A DNA stretch of 64,000 bases from Alligator mississippiensis (Eukaryota; Chordata; Crocodylia; Alligatoridae), in assembly GCF_030867095.1 (NCBI RefSeq), contig NC_081826.1:57859501-57923500 (forward strand), given 5' to 3'. The translations under genes were made by a program, and so were the position numbers. Under the pieces are notes generated by a model. It made no database searches and had not been told where the DNA came from. It saw nothing but the letters and a program-made list of their open reading frames with translations. Below, in pieces: positions 11,446 to 24,412 of the stretch. The first letter of the stretch is position 1. Every line of letters starts with the position of its first letter.

Positions 11446-11643
11446 ATTAGAGCTGTGCAAAGCTTCAAGTCCCTGATTTGATTAAGTGGAGATTCAGCTT
11501 AATTTAATCTGAATCCAAATTGAATCAGAGGACCCTTTAATCTCTCTGAATCGAATCAGACCCCTCCGAATCAATTCAGAGAGAGAGATTCAGAGATTTG
11601 AACATGGAGACAGTTTTAAATGTTTTTTCTACAAAGCTCTAGG
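11446..11643. mobile_element. Short relative of the 6 kb hAT (terminus and GAATC array)
   Basis: TTAGAGCTGTGCAAAGCTTC at 11446 matches the left terminus of the 4649 element (TAGGGCTGTGTGAAGCTTCG) and is followed by the same GAATC/GATTC word array up to about 11600. A possible right end is CTACAAAGCTCTA at 11631-11643. No target-site duplication was found, so the right boundary is a guess. Confidence 0.5.
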
Positions 11644-12124
11644 TAGCAGGCGGCTTGTAAATGCTGTGACACTGGGGTGCGTGGAGTGTCGGGGGGAGGG
11701 GAGGGGCCCCAGCATGCTTGGCAGCAGACCCGGAAGTGGACCAGAAACATTTCCAGTCCACTTCTGGTTCCACTGGGGAGCATGCTGGGGGTTGTTTGGG
11801 GTTTTTTTTGTTCTGGGTCATCACAAGTTTAACACAGTTGTTTTTCTAAGCATGGGGGAGGATTTGCCTGGCATAATGGTTGGTTTTCCTTGGCAGTCAT
11901 ACAGAAATAACTAAGTTTAGCAACAAACACATTGACAAAGGTGCTAAGCAGGTGCCTGTTCGAAGACAAGAAAAGTGCACATGGATTGATTTTAAAGGAA
12001 GAGAGAATCGTATTTCTTACTCTCATCTTTAAGGACTTTGACAATCACATATGTCCCTAGGAAAAAAGTAAAAGGTTTAAGTAATGCTGAAGTGATGTTT
12101 TAGCCAAGATGGTCCAGGAAATGA

Positions 12125-12330
12125 GAGAGGCAAAGATTTCTGCGAATGATACCTTTTATTGGACCAAATCTGTGGTTGGGATAGATTCAGACAAAATTTT
12201 CAAATGCAATGAAAATGCAACTTCTTCAGGTCTGAGTAAATGGTTTAAGTCATTTTTGTAGTAACACAGAGAAACATGCAGGCTATATCTCTGTTGCATA
12301 AAGAGATGCTACTCTAACACATGTAGACAT
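12125..12330. repeat. Retroelement-like terminal fragment, family unassigned
   Basis: Contains ATGATACCTTTTATTGGACC followed at about 75 bp by GCAACTTCTTCAGGTCTGAG. The same layout (ATGATACCTTTTATTAGACC, then a TTTGTCAGGCTCTG block) occurs at 60775-60885, and a related tip at 9520-9580. It is a dispersed family resembling Penelope-like element ends, but I cannot name it with certainty. The rest of 11644-13437 shows nothing recognisable. Confidence 0.4.
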
Positions 12331-13445
12331 CCTGAGCTTCCTAGCAGGGAAGCTTCAGCATTTAGATTAATGCAATCTTGTCTGGAGCCCTATCACAAAG
12401 ATTTCTACAGTATCATTGGGTGCTGTGGCACCCTGGGGTGCCTTGAGATCTTTTCAGGAGTGCCACACAGTGTTAGCACTGTTAGGTGAGCAAACGTGAT
12501 TCACAAGATAAATCCAAAGATTTCAAATAAGAATCCACAGTGTTAAAAAGATTCTTACCTGCTGTGGTCTGTGTTCTTTGCAAGAAAAGACTTGCTCTAT
12601 TTTATTTTACCATGGTCAAAAGAGTAAAAATTAGGAGCTGGCATATTCTGAGGGGGTGCCTTGAGTTGAACAAGGAGTGCTGTAAGTCTAAAAAGTTTAA
12701 GCACTGGTGGGGCTCTCTCATATGAGGACCCCAGGGACATATTGGACCATTGAAATTCATGCTTCCATGTCCTCCCTCCTGGTAGCTGAGGAAACTACAT
12801 TAAAGTGTGGTTACAAGTGTCTAGTTTGCTGCAATCCTGTATCTTCACAACACTGTAGACTTGCAATACTGTAGGCTTGCCCCCGACATATACCAAACTT
12901 GCAAAGCAGGTCATTCAGATTATACCTCCAAAATTGCTTTCAAACATATTTGAGTACCCCTAACTGGTAAGTACACAGTAAATGCGCATTCATTTACTAC
13001 TGATTTGCTATGCAAACAGCTGTATACATGTGTTGCTGTAGGTTTTGTTTGAGCACATAGGAGCACATTTATAGTTTTGCAGGTTGAATTTTGTTTGCTA
13101 CTTCAAGAAAAAAATGGCCCATGGTGTTTTATTTTATCTGGCATAAATCTATGATTGCAATATATACGATGAATATATATTAGAAATTCCAGCCAATGTT
13201 ATCTGTTATCATGCATTTTTCTCACCATAGAGAGAAAATGCCATAATAGCACTATAGTCTCTTTCACTCCTCTCAGAGAAAACCACTCATTATTTCTTCC
13301 CTCTGATTTGGTCAGTGACGTATGCATCAGCTAGCAGCAACACACACAGTATGAAGGAGATTGATTTTTGTTCAATATATAAATTGCACTTGTCTGACAC
13401 ACGCAAAGTGTCAGATAAAGCACAAGCTAGCTGAACGAACTAAAC

Positions 13446-13850
13446 CAGGGCTGTCAAACTTTCAAGCAGCAGAGAGGCTGCATACCCCATAGGCTGCATC
13501 AAGCTGAGCCATGGCCCCTTGCACAGGTGCCCCCCTCCATCCCCCGCCCCCACATCATTTTGTGCCTATAACCCCCAGTGCCGCTTCACAGTGCACACAA
13601 GACCTGTCCCCACCTCCCCTATCTTCTGCTGCTCTGCATGCCCCATGCTCATCCTGAGCTCCCTGTATCACCCTACCTCTTGGGGCAGAGGCAAGGAGTG
13701 GCAGCCAGAGGCGGGAATGGGAGCCTAGAGATTCCAGCTGCTGTTGCAGCCAGTTTTGGGAGAAGTGGGAGCTGGGCAGGAGCCTGAGGGCTGCAGTTTG
13801 ATCCCTTATGGGTCAAAGGAGGCTCATGGGCTGCCAGTTGGACATCCATG
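13446..13850. mobile_element. Non-autonomous hAT with exact 8 bp target duplication
   Basis: Left terminus CAGGGCTGTCAAACTTTC; the right terminus GTTGGACATCCATG has reverse complement CATGGATGTCCAAC. It is flanked by identical octamers AACTAAAC at 13438-13445 and 13851-13858. At 405 bp with no transposase it is a deletion derivative mobilised in trans. Its GC-rich middle gives spurious short ORFs. Confidence 0.85.
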
Positions 13851-14216
13851 AACTAAACTTTTCTTAGTGTAGAATTTAAGTTTTTACTCACTTTTGACCC
13901 TATGGAGCAACAGAATAAAGTTACAAGATCTTCATTTCATAGTTTTAAGACCCTCCCCTTATCTCATTCAACCATAGCTCCACAGATTGTGACTCTTGTC
14001 CCCCAGCAGTAACAAATCTATACCACAGGTTTTATACCAAGGCTAGATGGCCTATTATGATCCAATAATCTGACCTCCTGTGTAACACGGCAAAGAACCT
14101 CACCCAGGAATTTCTCCATGAAATGCATCAATATTCTTTGAGCTACAGCATATATCTTATAAAGAATTATCATATCCTGGGTTAAGTACTCATAGAAAAA
14201 GAGTCCCTGCCCCACA

Positions 14217-14523
14217 GGATGCCTATATACAAGCAGGGAGGCTGCCCCAACACACTGTAATTATAGTGCATTGGAGCAGACTCTATTAATTGAGTCTGCT
14301 GGGGTGTGGTAATTACCACACTCCAGCAGCTTCCAGCATCTCATATATCAGTGTTCCTGCACTTCAAAATGGTGGTTGTTTGGCTAGCTTTAGATAAAAC
14401 ACCACCACCATAATTTTGAAATGCAGGAACACTGATACATGAGATGCTCTGGGTACTTTACTTAGAGCAGCTCTTAGAGCTGCTCTAAAGCACCCCCCTC
14501 CTCGAGCACATGTATAAACACCC
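14217..14523. mobile_element. Palindromic MITE of the GGRTG terminal type
   Basis: The outer ends are GGATGCCTATATAC and, reverse-complemented, GGGTGTTTATACATG. Inside are two hairpins: GCAGACTC...GAGTCTGC at 14276-14301, and a long one at about 14338-14454, where CAGTGTTCCTGCACTTCAAA faces TTTGAAATGCAGGAACACTG around a 40 bp centre. The terminal words resemble those of the elements at 27694, 43316 and 60385. Target duplication is not clear. Confidence 0.5.
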
Positions 14524-15016
14524 AAAGAGCCTACAACCTGAAAGTATTCAGAATGACTTAAACTCATAAACCTAAAAGATAGTGATGAGAAATGGAGGGG
14601 ATTGAATAACACCTCAGGCCTGTTATATTTTGGTTGGTACGGGGAAGCTGAAGCAGAAGATAGTATAACTGATCTTTAGAGGTTCAGTATCTAGAGAAAA
14701 CATGGTGAGCATTTCTGTAGATTGCTCTTTTTACATTACAATGAGTAATGTTGAAACCATTATACATAGTGTTTGTGAAAACATCCTGATGTCTTTAAAG
14801 TTTGCTTATCTTTCACATATACCTTCATATTTAAAGAAACCTATTGCAGGAGAAAATTAAATGGGACATGCCAAAGAAATAGTTGAATATTTGGAAAAAT
14901 GTATTTTGGTGAAACCCTGGGGTTATTCATTTTCTACTTGAGAAATTCAATTATTGCCAGTCCCTAATGCAAATAAAAGTAGGATAAGGTGCTTACAGAT
15001 GTAGAAACAAACTTAA

Positions 15017-15242
15017 AAAAGCATCACTTTACTTTCAGGTCTGCATGCCCCCACGCCAAGTGCAGCACATGCCCAGGAAAGGAATCACAGCCAGTCTAAT
15101 CTAGCTCACCTAGTGTCTGTCTAGCTTGCACACTTCAGCGAGGCTTTTTGAATCAGCTGTTATCTAATAGCCGATTCAAAAAGCCTTGCTGAAGTGTGCA
15201 AGCTGGACAGACACTAGGTGAGCAGAGTCAAAGTGATGCGCT
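15017..15242. mobile_element. Snap-back MITE with 55 bp hairpin arms
   Basis: Positions 15104-15223 form a hairpin: GCTCACCTAGTGTCTGTCTA on the left faces its near-exact complement ending ACACTAGGTGAGC on the right. About 52 of 55 positions pair around a 10 bp loop. An outer, partly lost pair of arms is seen as GCATCACTTT at 15019 and AAAGTGATGC at about 15230. No coding capacity. Confidence 0.6.
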
Positions 15243-18200
15243 TCCTCTTCCGGCAAAACGTTGGGTTTTTCCCCCACATGTCTGTCAGATTCTCAGGGTC
15301 TTGGGAGAGATTATAGATATTAGTCTCAACAATCTTAGCATCTATAGCATCCTGACATAATATAGAACAGATGCCTCTTTTTTATGGACTACAAGTTCCA
15401 ATTAATGTTGTAAAATAGTTGTAATGTTTGTGTCCTAAAGGAGAAACTGGACTTGTGAACCAACGTTTGAAAGTAATTTCTAGTTCTGGCAGTTATTTCT
15501 CCATTATCTGCATGTTCCGCCAGTTTTACTACAGGTTATATCATTAAAACAACAGGGAACCATCAATTTAAGCAGAACTCTCACTGATTTCAATGTATCC
15601 AGTGAATCTTTGTCACTATACAGTCACAAATCAAAACAAATTACATTATAAAATACTCTTAACAAAATATTTATGAACATAAATTAACATAATGTAAATA
15701 TTCATTTGTCTACAGGAAATGTTTGGGAACATAAACTATGCCACTGGGACTGCTTGTTTAGGAAGGGATTATCATCACCACATAAAAGAAACAAGCTGCA
15801 GGGTCTAAGTCAAATAGACAAATTTCTTAGGGCCTTGTTATATATGAATTTTGGGTGGCTCCTGGAGCTCTTAATCCTGCCCTGGAGCAGTGTCTTTGAG
15901 TGACATAACAAGTACTTAAAACCAGTTTTAGGTGTTAGTGTGGACAATCCAGGGGTTATTTCTGATCCGTGCCATGCATCCAATGTAGACACTAACTATT
16001 CAGTTTAAGTGGCTCCAAGAGTACTTCTATTGACATGGGTGAATTTCACCCACAGAAGTGAAGAGGGTGTTTTGCCCTGCACCTTAAAATACCCTGTAAG
16101 TCTTCTCCAGAAGAATCTCAAAAGTTTTAAGAGCTTAATTTAATATGGGAGGGGGGGAGAGGGTTGTAGCAATAAACAGCAGAGCCATGGGCTTCCACTC
16201 AAAGAACATGCAGTTTGGGATATATATACAAGAGGCAGAAACAAATAGGTAGATGAAATGATGACGGAAATTAAAAGATGAGAACAGAAGATTTCTTCCC
16301 CCCCCCCCCCCGCCCCCACGCTGTGTTCTGAGAACATTTATATGCAGATATAAAACATAGACAAATAGGATTTAAAGCTACAGAGCTATTATTGGGCTAG
16401 ATTTATGCTGAAAAGCAAACAGAGTCATAAAAAGAGTTTCAGATTAACAAATCTCTGAATAAATAGATATTTAATACATTCCATGTGTCATTAGTAGGAT
16501 CATTTTAGTACTAGATTTTATGAAGTGGGTAATGTAGAAAATGAAATCATAGAAGTTCTTACAGTACAGATTTTGTTGCACTAGCTATAGTATATAAGGA
16601 GGTAAAAAGCAAGTGAAATGTTTAACCTCTTGGAGGGAGCATTGCACTGCATTCTTTCCCCACCTTTCTGTCCTTCTCTTTAAGTGTTATGAATTTTGCA
16701 GTATATTTCCTGTCAGTTTGCATTTTACCTTTTTTTGGTTTCACAATCAATAATTTCCTTGCTACAGTCACACTCTGGGATAGCATCTTCATGTGGTAAA
16801 GACACAGGTGTCTCACTGCTGTGGGTCTGATTCTGCCTCTTGTGTAGAGGCAGGATCAGACCTGGGGACTATAGTCATAATTTCCATTCAAGGTCTCAAA
16901 TTAGGTGGCAGAAGCAATATCCAGGCTTTATACTGCCTCCACAGGAATGAAGTTCACTCAGAGGTCATTTCATTCAGAGCAGTATCTAGCTTTGTACAAA
17001 TAACTTTCTGTATAAGTCAGCTTGGCAGGATTCAATTCTTATAGGTAAATGTCGATAAATGGCAACTTCACCTCACACTCACAGACCAACAGAAAATATT
17101 TCCATCATTGATAATTGAAATGTATAGAAAGAGGATGCAAGACTAGGCTGTTGCAAGGCAGGTTGGGCATTGTGTGCATGTCTGTCCTTGCCCTGACCTC
17201 CCCAGCTTGGTGCCTCCAGGGTGCCAGCCAGCTGAGACCTCCCTTGCAATCTCAAGCAGGAGCCAGCAGGTAGAACAAGCCACTGGCTGCAGGGGGCAGA
17301 TGCCACTCCGGCAGCCAGAGGTTTCCTTGCCAGGAAGCAGGGGGTATGGGGTGGAAGAGGGCAACAACTGCTGCAAGACAGAAGAAGGTGGGTGAACTCA
17401 GCAGCACTGTGCACAGGGGCTGGACAGCAAGCTGACAGCCCAGCAGCACAACTTCCCCTGTGTGCTAGGCTGGAGGAGGAAGCAGCCGTGCGTGCATGCA
17501 TGCATGCTTGCATGCAACCCCACACCCCTAATTTCATTCAACCCTGAACATTTTAAATCAATAAAAATCTAAAAAAATACTTAAAAATAAATATTGATTT
17601 TAGCTGCCAAAAATATTATTAAAAATAAAAATCAAATTCTGCCAAGCCCATGTATAAGGAACAAGTTCCACTGGAACTTTTACCCAAGATAATTATACCA
17701 GCAAAAATTAAGTCGTGTTCAGAATAAGATGGTTATAATACTGAAATCCCAATCCACACTGGAAAAATTATCTTTCATTTTACATCTGCATTAACCGTAG
17801 CACAGCTTAAAAGCATCGATGTCATACGGCTTAATTTAGGAATCACTATTTTTATTACATTTAGTTAGTTTCCTCCTGCAGCTTTAAAACAAGATTGACT
17901 TCAAAGTTCAGGTAGCTTTCATTAAAATTGAATTACTTTCTCCGGCAGTTTTCAGAGTAATGATGCAGCTACTTAATGAAGATGTCAAGGGCAGAATCCA
18001 TTAAAAATTGTTTGGTAAAGGTGTGACTGCTAAGATGACTTCCAGACAAAGTTATATAATAGACATGAAAGAAAAAACAATTCTTTTCAAACACTTTCCT
18101 TCCAAGACAGAAAAATATAATTTCTCCTCATTTATTGTTCTATTGTCTATTCTATTCCATGTGGGTTCTTATATTACCTCTATCGCTGAAGTATCTGAAA

Positions 18201-20520
18201 GCTTTCCAGGAGGGCATTAAGCAATGCGACTAACATCTGTCACTTATTTATCCTGTCATCCTCTCAACAAGGGGGAGGAAGTATATGAGAAGGAGCAACT
18301 TGTGTCAGGTTGAGTTTCTTGTTTGGCAGAAGCAGCTTTTGGAGGGTTTTGTTTTGAAATGTTGCTATGTATTTACTCTAACAGAGACAAGAAAAATACA
18401 CCTTTCACTTGGTACAGAAAGTGATAAGGTTTGTGACAGTTCCTTTTGTCCTAGGGAATTAATTCCTCATACTTAAACTACCCACCAAAAACGTTTTCTG
18501 AATGTTCTTGATTCACAATCCTATGGCTGGCCAGTGCAGAAGGTATAGGCCAGGTTTGATGTGTTAGCAGCTCCAGGTGTTCCTGAAGAACTCTGCAGTA
18601 CTGGAACTTCTCTGCAGTTTCCTAAAAGCAATGTCTTCACAACCAGACAGACTACACTTCTGCGAACTAGCTGAGAGGTAATGAAGACATGAATAACTGA
18701 AACCATATCATTACTTGTCAGGATGGGAGAGAGTTTCCTCGCCAACTGGAAATGGTAGATTCATTTATGACCACTACTGTGTGAGTGCAAGGAATCCAAG
18801 AATATTCCTAAACTACTGACAGACTTCACCAATTATTGCTGTATGCCAAAAAACTGTATGCTGCAAGCTCTTCAAAATGCTTTCCTCAGACCCTCAGCAT
18901 GAGTTCTGTACTGCTCCAGTTTGGCTTTAGCCAGTCACCTTCAACCATGAGCTGATTTTGTCAAAGCTACCTTCGTGCTAGTAACTTTGTGTGTAGTGAA
19001 GGATAAGTAGAATTGTGTCATCTACACATTGCAGCACGTAAATTCATGTAATTTGAGCAGGTCATCTAGTTGCTGTGTGTAGATATTTAAAAGGACTAGA
19101 AAGATTCGACTCTGTGGGGTCAGAGATGTCTAGGAGTAAAGATGTACCCTTTCCATCACTACTCATTAGCTGCATCCCTTCACAGTCTTTGGAGGTGGAA
19201 TACATGCATGTGTGTGCATGCATGTGGGTGTAGTGATTACTACGTCTGGACCTAGATTCTGTCTCTAGGAACTATTGAAATACAATTTAATAATAAAAAT
19301 TAATTTGATAGCAGGCAAAGGTGTGGGGGAACAAGAGGTGGCAGCTTTCTCCTCCTGGGGTCCAGAGCTGTGTTGCTAAGCCAGTGAGTTCACAGCCAAA
19401 GGACCAGAGGATGCAGCTGCAACCCCCACATTCCCCCTGGATCTGCCCTGCCTCCCAGAGGCTAACCAAAAGTAGTGGCAGTTTGGACTCTACATGATAG
19501 TCTCCTTTAAACAGCTAACTTTAAGAGTTTTTTTCCCACATTTTTTCTAAATAAAAGCTTCATCCCAAGCAAAACTTATTTCATTACTAAATATTATATG
19601 ACCTGCATTCTGTCTTGAAGTCCTGTATTATAAAGTGCTATCCACATCAATTAGTAAGTAGGCATCTTATTTTCCACAATGACAGGAAGCTTTACTCATG
19701 AAAAATAACTCTTAATTATGTATCCCATGAATCAGAGCCAAACTACTATAACAAAAATGAATGCATCTGACAACATTATTGACTTTTCTGTCCAGAAGAT
19801 CATTTAAGTCCTCATAGTACATCCTCATGTCTATAATGGTCCCTGGTTTGACAAGAGTTCCAAACATTTTTCAACAGCTAGTTGGTCAGAGAGCATATTG
19901 CAGTCTAGATAAATTCAATAAAATGTCTGTGTAATGAACAGGAATTTTCATTCCTAGATATGAACATAGAATATTTACACTATGGATAAACTACAAGAGC
20001 TGCCAAAAATAAGCTATTGTTATAAGTGCCCAATCCTCTTACCATTTACCTCAATGACTGTTACCATGCCCTTTAGCAGAATTTGGATCTAGACCAGAAT
20101 TTTATAAGAGACTGACATATTTTGAAATACATTGTGGAACAACTTTGATTAAAAAAAAATGTGATGGGATAAATCTACGTAAACATTTACTTTAAACTTT
20201 CATATAAAGACTATGCTTGTTCTTATATATTCCATATAATTTAGATCAGTTTGGATGTAATTTAGAATGTAATAGAACTACGTGACACAATCTTACATGT
20301 AGGGCAATGCTGCACGTTACACTTTGGACATGTTAGCTGCCCTTAAAGTGTGTTCAAATGGCATAATGTGCTAAGTATAATCATATCATAGCAAAGTTAC
20401 TCGTCCCATAAAAAGCTGTATCTCCAGATTGTATTAAGTAACACCCATTTAGCTATTGTCAGACTGCTGCATAGAGATAATACAATTTCAAGACTAGTTG
20501 TGAGGGTAGCCCAGTACCAC
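15243..20520. other. Five kilobases without a recognised gene
   Basis: Mostly unique AT-rich DNA. Recognisable items are a C homopolymer run at about 16299-16316, an ATGC-rich stretch at 17487-17516 (GCATGCATGCATGCTTGCAT type) and GTGCATG words at 19200-19230. The stretch at 17700-18240 lacks any repeat signature and has balanced composition; it is a possible conserved non-coding block but nothing in it proves this. Other ORFs of 60-150 codons here lack family resemblance. Confidence 0.4.
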
Positions 20521-20854
20521 AGTAGAGCTCTTTCATGATTGCCAGTAGCAGAAACTGCTAACCCCATGGATCTAGTGGTAGATGTAGTTCAGTGACAGGA
20601 GTGGCACCCTCTCCCAGACTTGGCTCCCTATGCATCTCTTCACCAGTGGCAGAGACCCGGTTTGCCCCAGCATGACAGGGGAAGGCACTCCCAAGATGGG
20701 CACTGTTGCACATGTAGCAAGAAGGGCATGAGCTCTCAGTGTGGGGGTTACATTCCTCATAGGCAGACATGCAGGCTATAGTGCCTAGTGCCAAAGTGAA
20801 CATCTGGGGGTCGGGGCATAGTTGGTTCCAGCCTTGTCCAGACCAGGTTGAGAT
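20521..20854. other. GC-moderate stretch with an unrecognised ORF
   Basis: A 99-codon minus-strand ORF (20558-20857) has many Cys residues but no resemblance to a family I know. It runs into the adjacent CR1 tail, which argues against a host gene. Confidence 0.3.
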
Positions 20855-22390
20855 CACAGAGAAGTAGGTCTAGAAGGGATCTCCAGATGTCATCCAATCC
20901 TAACCATCCTATACTGACAATAATCTAAACTCTGCGTAAGACTACAGTCAACCCTCACACAATAGAGACCTAGCACTGTAACCTGCCACAGGTAAAGCAG
21001 GGAACCACAGCCATCAACACCCTGCATCTATGAAATATTATCAAGATGTAGCAGCCATTAAAAAATGGACCCACCTGAACAGAAGGGGAAGAGCTGCCTG
21101 GCAGAGACAGAGTTTGTCCCAGAGGGGACACTGCAGGCTCTGAGGGCAAGTGAAGCTGTTTGGGAGCAGCCCTGTTAGAAGTGGGAGGGGTGATGTAACT
21201 CCAGCCCAGTTTTGAAAGAGCCTTTAGCAAAAGCCTGGGAAGGGCCCTGAGCTGGGATTGGCTGAGAGGCTTGGATAAAAGGGGGAGCAGTTTTCCTGCG
21301 GGGGGGACAAGAGAGAGAGGGGGCTGAGGGACAGGCTGGAGACCGGACTGAGAGTCTCAGCACAGTGGTCCCTCGGAGAGCCCCTGAGAGAGGCCTGCAG
21401 GAGCAGCAGGGGAGAAGCTGCGCGGCAGGAGCAGGCAGGGACTGCTGGTGTGGAGAACCCAAGTCTGAAGAGACCTGACTGCAGCAGTGTGGCTGGGTGA
21501 GCACAGCAGAGCCGGGGGAAAGGGGGCTGCCGGAGTCTACCCTAGTTTCCCTGAGGGGTGAGGGGCCTCAGAGGCAGGCAAAGCCTAGGGAGGGGCTGCA
21601 TTTGCCAGGGCTGTGAGGCAGGAGGGTTGCTATAGCCTGCAGCCCAGACACTGCTCACAACAGAACCAGGGAAGGGGGGCAAAGGCAGGGGAAGGCTGTC
21701 TTGCAGGAACTGCAGAGGAGCCGCTGCTTGCTGCTCAGAGACCCCAGGAGCACGGAGACGGACACCAGTGCCAGAGAGCATCCACAGACCACATGCAGGG
21801 ACATGGAGAGTCCCGCTCCCTGAGATACCCCACCAGGGGCAGTGCACACGGGATCCCCAGTACACCGTGTGCAAGTGAGAGACTGTGTGAATAAGTTCTT
21901 GAGGGTTTATCAGACAGTATATCCATGTGCTTATTTAATGATTATTTGTTATGATGTAAATAATTAAATCTTGTAAATAGTTTGAGAACTGTCTGCAAGG
22001 GTGCTTGATTGTAAGGGGAGGCTCTCCGCTCGGGGGCACTGCAGCAGCTTCCCAGGGGGGCTGGGCAGGGCTACTGGCTACCGGGTACCCCAGGATCCCA
22101 TTATTCAGGTGACGGCGCATGTAGTGTCGCGCCCAGGGTTACAAATATATGCTCAGGAAATGCCAGGTAGAGGCCCATGCCACTTCCCCCGCCCTCTCCC
22201 CCCACTACAGAGGAAGGCAAAAATCCCTCAAGTCAGTACCAATCTGACCATGGGATAAAATTCCTTCCTGACCCGAAATACGGCACTGGGTCTGATCCTG
22301 AACAAAGGGGCAAGACCCTCTAGTCAGGAACCTCTGAACTTTGGTCCAGAGGAAGCTGACACACTCCAGTCAATGAGCTCAGCCTTTGTA
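20855..22390 (-). mobile_element. CR1 3' UTR fragment split by an LTR-like insertion
   Basis: The left part (20855-20976) shows the CR1 3' tail pattern AGAAGGGATCTCCAGATGTC with CCAATCCTAACC. The right part (22144-22390) shows another well-known CR1 3' UTR block, GAGGAAGGCAAAAATCCCTC with AAATTCCTTCCTGACCCGAA. The two parts read as one element once 20977-22143 is removed. No coding sequence is present. Confidence 0.65.
20977..22143. mobile_element. Solo-LTR-like fossil inside a CR1 UTR
   Basis: It starts TGTAACC and ends GGGTTACA, short inverted LTR termini. An AATTAAA near 21963 is a possible poly(A) signal on +. It interrupts an otherwise continuous CR1 3' UTR, which independently supports both borders. 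No clear target duplication (AGCAC against AATAT) and no internal viral gene are seen, so it looks like a solo LTR or an LTR-bearing fragment of old age. Family (ERV or Gypsy type) is not assigned. Confidence 0.5.
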
Positions 22391-23640
22391 ATAAGCATAG
22401 TTGTGCAACTGGTCAGAACACATTGTAGTTTTAATGTGGCACAGTAATGCTTTAAGATCTGTTAAAACATGTGCTAGTGTCCTGCGTATTTTCTGGAAGA
22501 CATGATGCAATAGGCTCTTTGTGAGGATATGTATATTATTTCCTTAGTGAGGTTTTAGTGATGGTATTGTTTTCCTTAAATAATGAACTTTGTTAAATTA
22601 AATGTCAGAAGAATGGAGACAGTTTTTGTGATTCTTCACCATGCAACCCTCCCATCAAATCCAGATAATCTTTTTGAAAATGAAAATTTTCCATGTACAA
22701 TTTTCATATCCAACAAAAAAAGCTCTCTTTTCCTCAGAATTAACTTACAAAGGAAAATGTTTAGCCACCTCCAGAAAAGTACAAGTGCCTCTTTTAGCCT
22801 GCCTATCAGCATGCTGGTTGTTCTTGGCCCTCCAGCTTTTATCATAGCTCCTTATGCAGTGGAGTAGGGAACAAAGTACATAAAAAAAACTCCCATTCAC
22901 AAAAGCATAATCGATAGAACATCCTCTTGGGAAATTGTCAATAGTGTTGAGTTTGTCTATGGGGAAATCTATACCATAGATATAGAAGTAAATATCCATT
23001 ACCCTTATTATAATATTGGTTTTAGAATGGTTTAAGCTAAGCCAAACATCCAGTCTAATCCTGGAATGAATATCTACATAGGGGAGTTGTTATACTAGAA
23101 CTAGTACAACTAGAAAGAAAAAAAAAAATCTCCTTCATGGAGAAATTCTAAGTGCCCAGAAACATGATGTATATTACTAGTGGATGGTGAGAAGTCAAGC
23201 AGAATCACCAGTGACAGAGAAGAGGATTTGATAAACAGGAAAGGCGGAGACTTCAGGAATATGAGGAGGGTACAGCAAAGGTATATTGAGCAGGAGATTG
23301 AAAAAAGCAGCACTGATGTGATGAGAATATACGAGAGTTTGTCATAGTGACTTGGGGGTCCAACCCCAGCATCTGACACCCCTTGGTGGTCTAGCTCATC
23401 TGCCATGTCTTTGATGTTTATAAATGATGCATTGGAGATATTGCTCCTGAAAGCCAGAGTAGCCTCCTCCTTGGTGCTGTCCTCCTTGGCCAAGCACTTG
23501 GGGCTTCTCTGATCCTAGCTCAGTCCTGCCTCTACCTTTCTCTAGGGTACTTTCCCTTTAAAACAGATCCTAGGGATTTTGTCTCACCCTTCACAACTGT
23601 GGCTCTGCAAACCCCAAATGAGACTGTTAATCTCTAAAGC
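22391..23640. other. Stretch without a recognised feature
   Basis: No gene or repeat assigned. Minus-strand ORF 23110-23493 begins with a hydrophilic segment (EDSTKEEATLAFRSNISNAS) and then becomes low-complexity. It has no recognised homologue and no splice or promoter context. Confidence 0.35.
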
Positions 23641-24412
23641 TTGATTAAGGCCAATAAGCATGGCATTCAGCCACCCCCATAACTATGCCCATACATTTAA
23701 GGTATTACTCAGAAACCATTTGGAGAGGGTCCCCTGGCCCCAAAATTCATGTCTTGGATTCAACCTTCTCAGCTTTGGCCCTTATTTTCTGCCTGAGTGT
23801 CTCAGCCCAGGTCCACTGCTCCTGGACCTCAATGCCTTACATTCTTACACAAAGCATGTCTCAGTCTGTAAAACACCTCCATAGCACCCTGCCACATGGC
23901 CTTCAAACCTTCCCTGTAGCCATAACCTCATTCTCTGGTTAAAAGCAGAAGCAAACAACAGCAGACTGCTATAAACTACACAGTTCGAACTCAAATATCA
24001 AACCTCATCTTGGGTCTTTTAACACCACCAAGCCATTCTGAACAACTATCCCCTTCTCAGCTACCCAGGGTTCTTCCTAGCCTGCAACTTCCTTCCAATA
24101 GCCAGTTTTGTCTAGAACTCTTTTCACTACAGCAGCCAAGACCAGACTGCCTACTCAAGCCCAGAGCCAGGGCTTATATACCCCCCAAGCCCTGCCCCCT
24201 CCAGTCATGTGACCCATCTCCCTGCCGACAGGATCCAGGTGTTGCTAACTCCCTCAACAGCAGCCCTGCATTCTGCTGTCTGCAGGCTGAGTCCTCCAGC
24301 TCAGTTTAACCAGGCCACTCACACCTGCTGCCCCTTGAAGATTATAGGTTTTCTGTAAGCTGCCTAGCTTTGCTCCCTCTTCCTAGTAACAGGGGTAGGA
24401 TTCCCTGTTACA
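23640..24412 (-). mobile_element. LTR-like fossil with promoter-like TATA box
   Basis: On the minus strand the unit begins TGTAACAGGGAATCC at 24412 and has a TATATAAGCCCTGG promoter-like block near 24175, about 240 bp in, as in an LTR U3 region. The low-coordinate end is not fixed; 23640 is approximate. No target duplication or internal gene was found. It is an old fossil of unassigned LTR family. Confidence 0.32.

Noticed and set aside
17079-17537. 152-codon minus-strand ORF
   Set aside because: Low-complexity Ser/Cys/Ala-rich translation in GC-rich DNA with overlapping ORFs in other frames; no known domain.
20558-20857. Cys-rich 99-codon minus ORF as a possible small secreted protein
   Set aside because: No signal peptide, no splice sites with neighbours and overlap with a CR1 tail.
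21613-21894. ORFs in the 20977-22143 unit
   Set aside because: They sit inside an LTR-like repeat on opposite strands; no gene support.
23110-23493. 127-codon minus ORF as a host gene exon
   Set aside because: Only the first third looks protein-like; the rest is low-complexity, with no promoter, splice or homology support.
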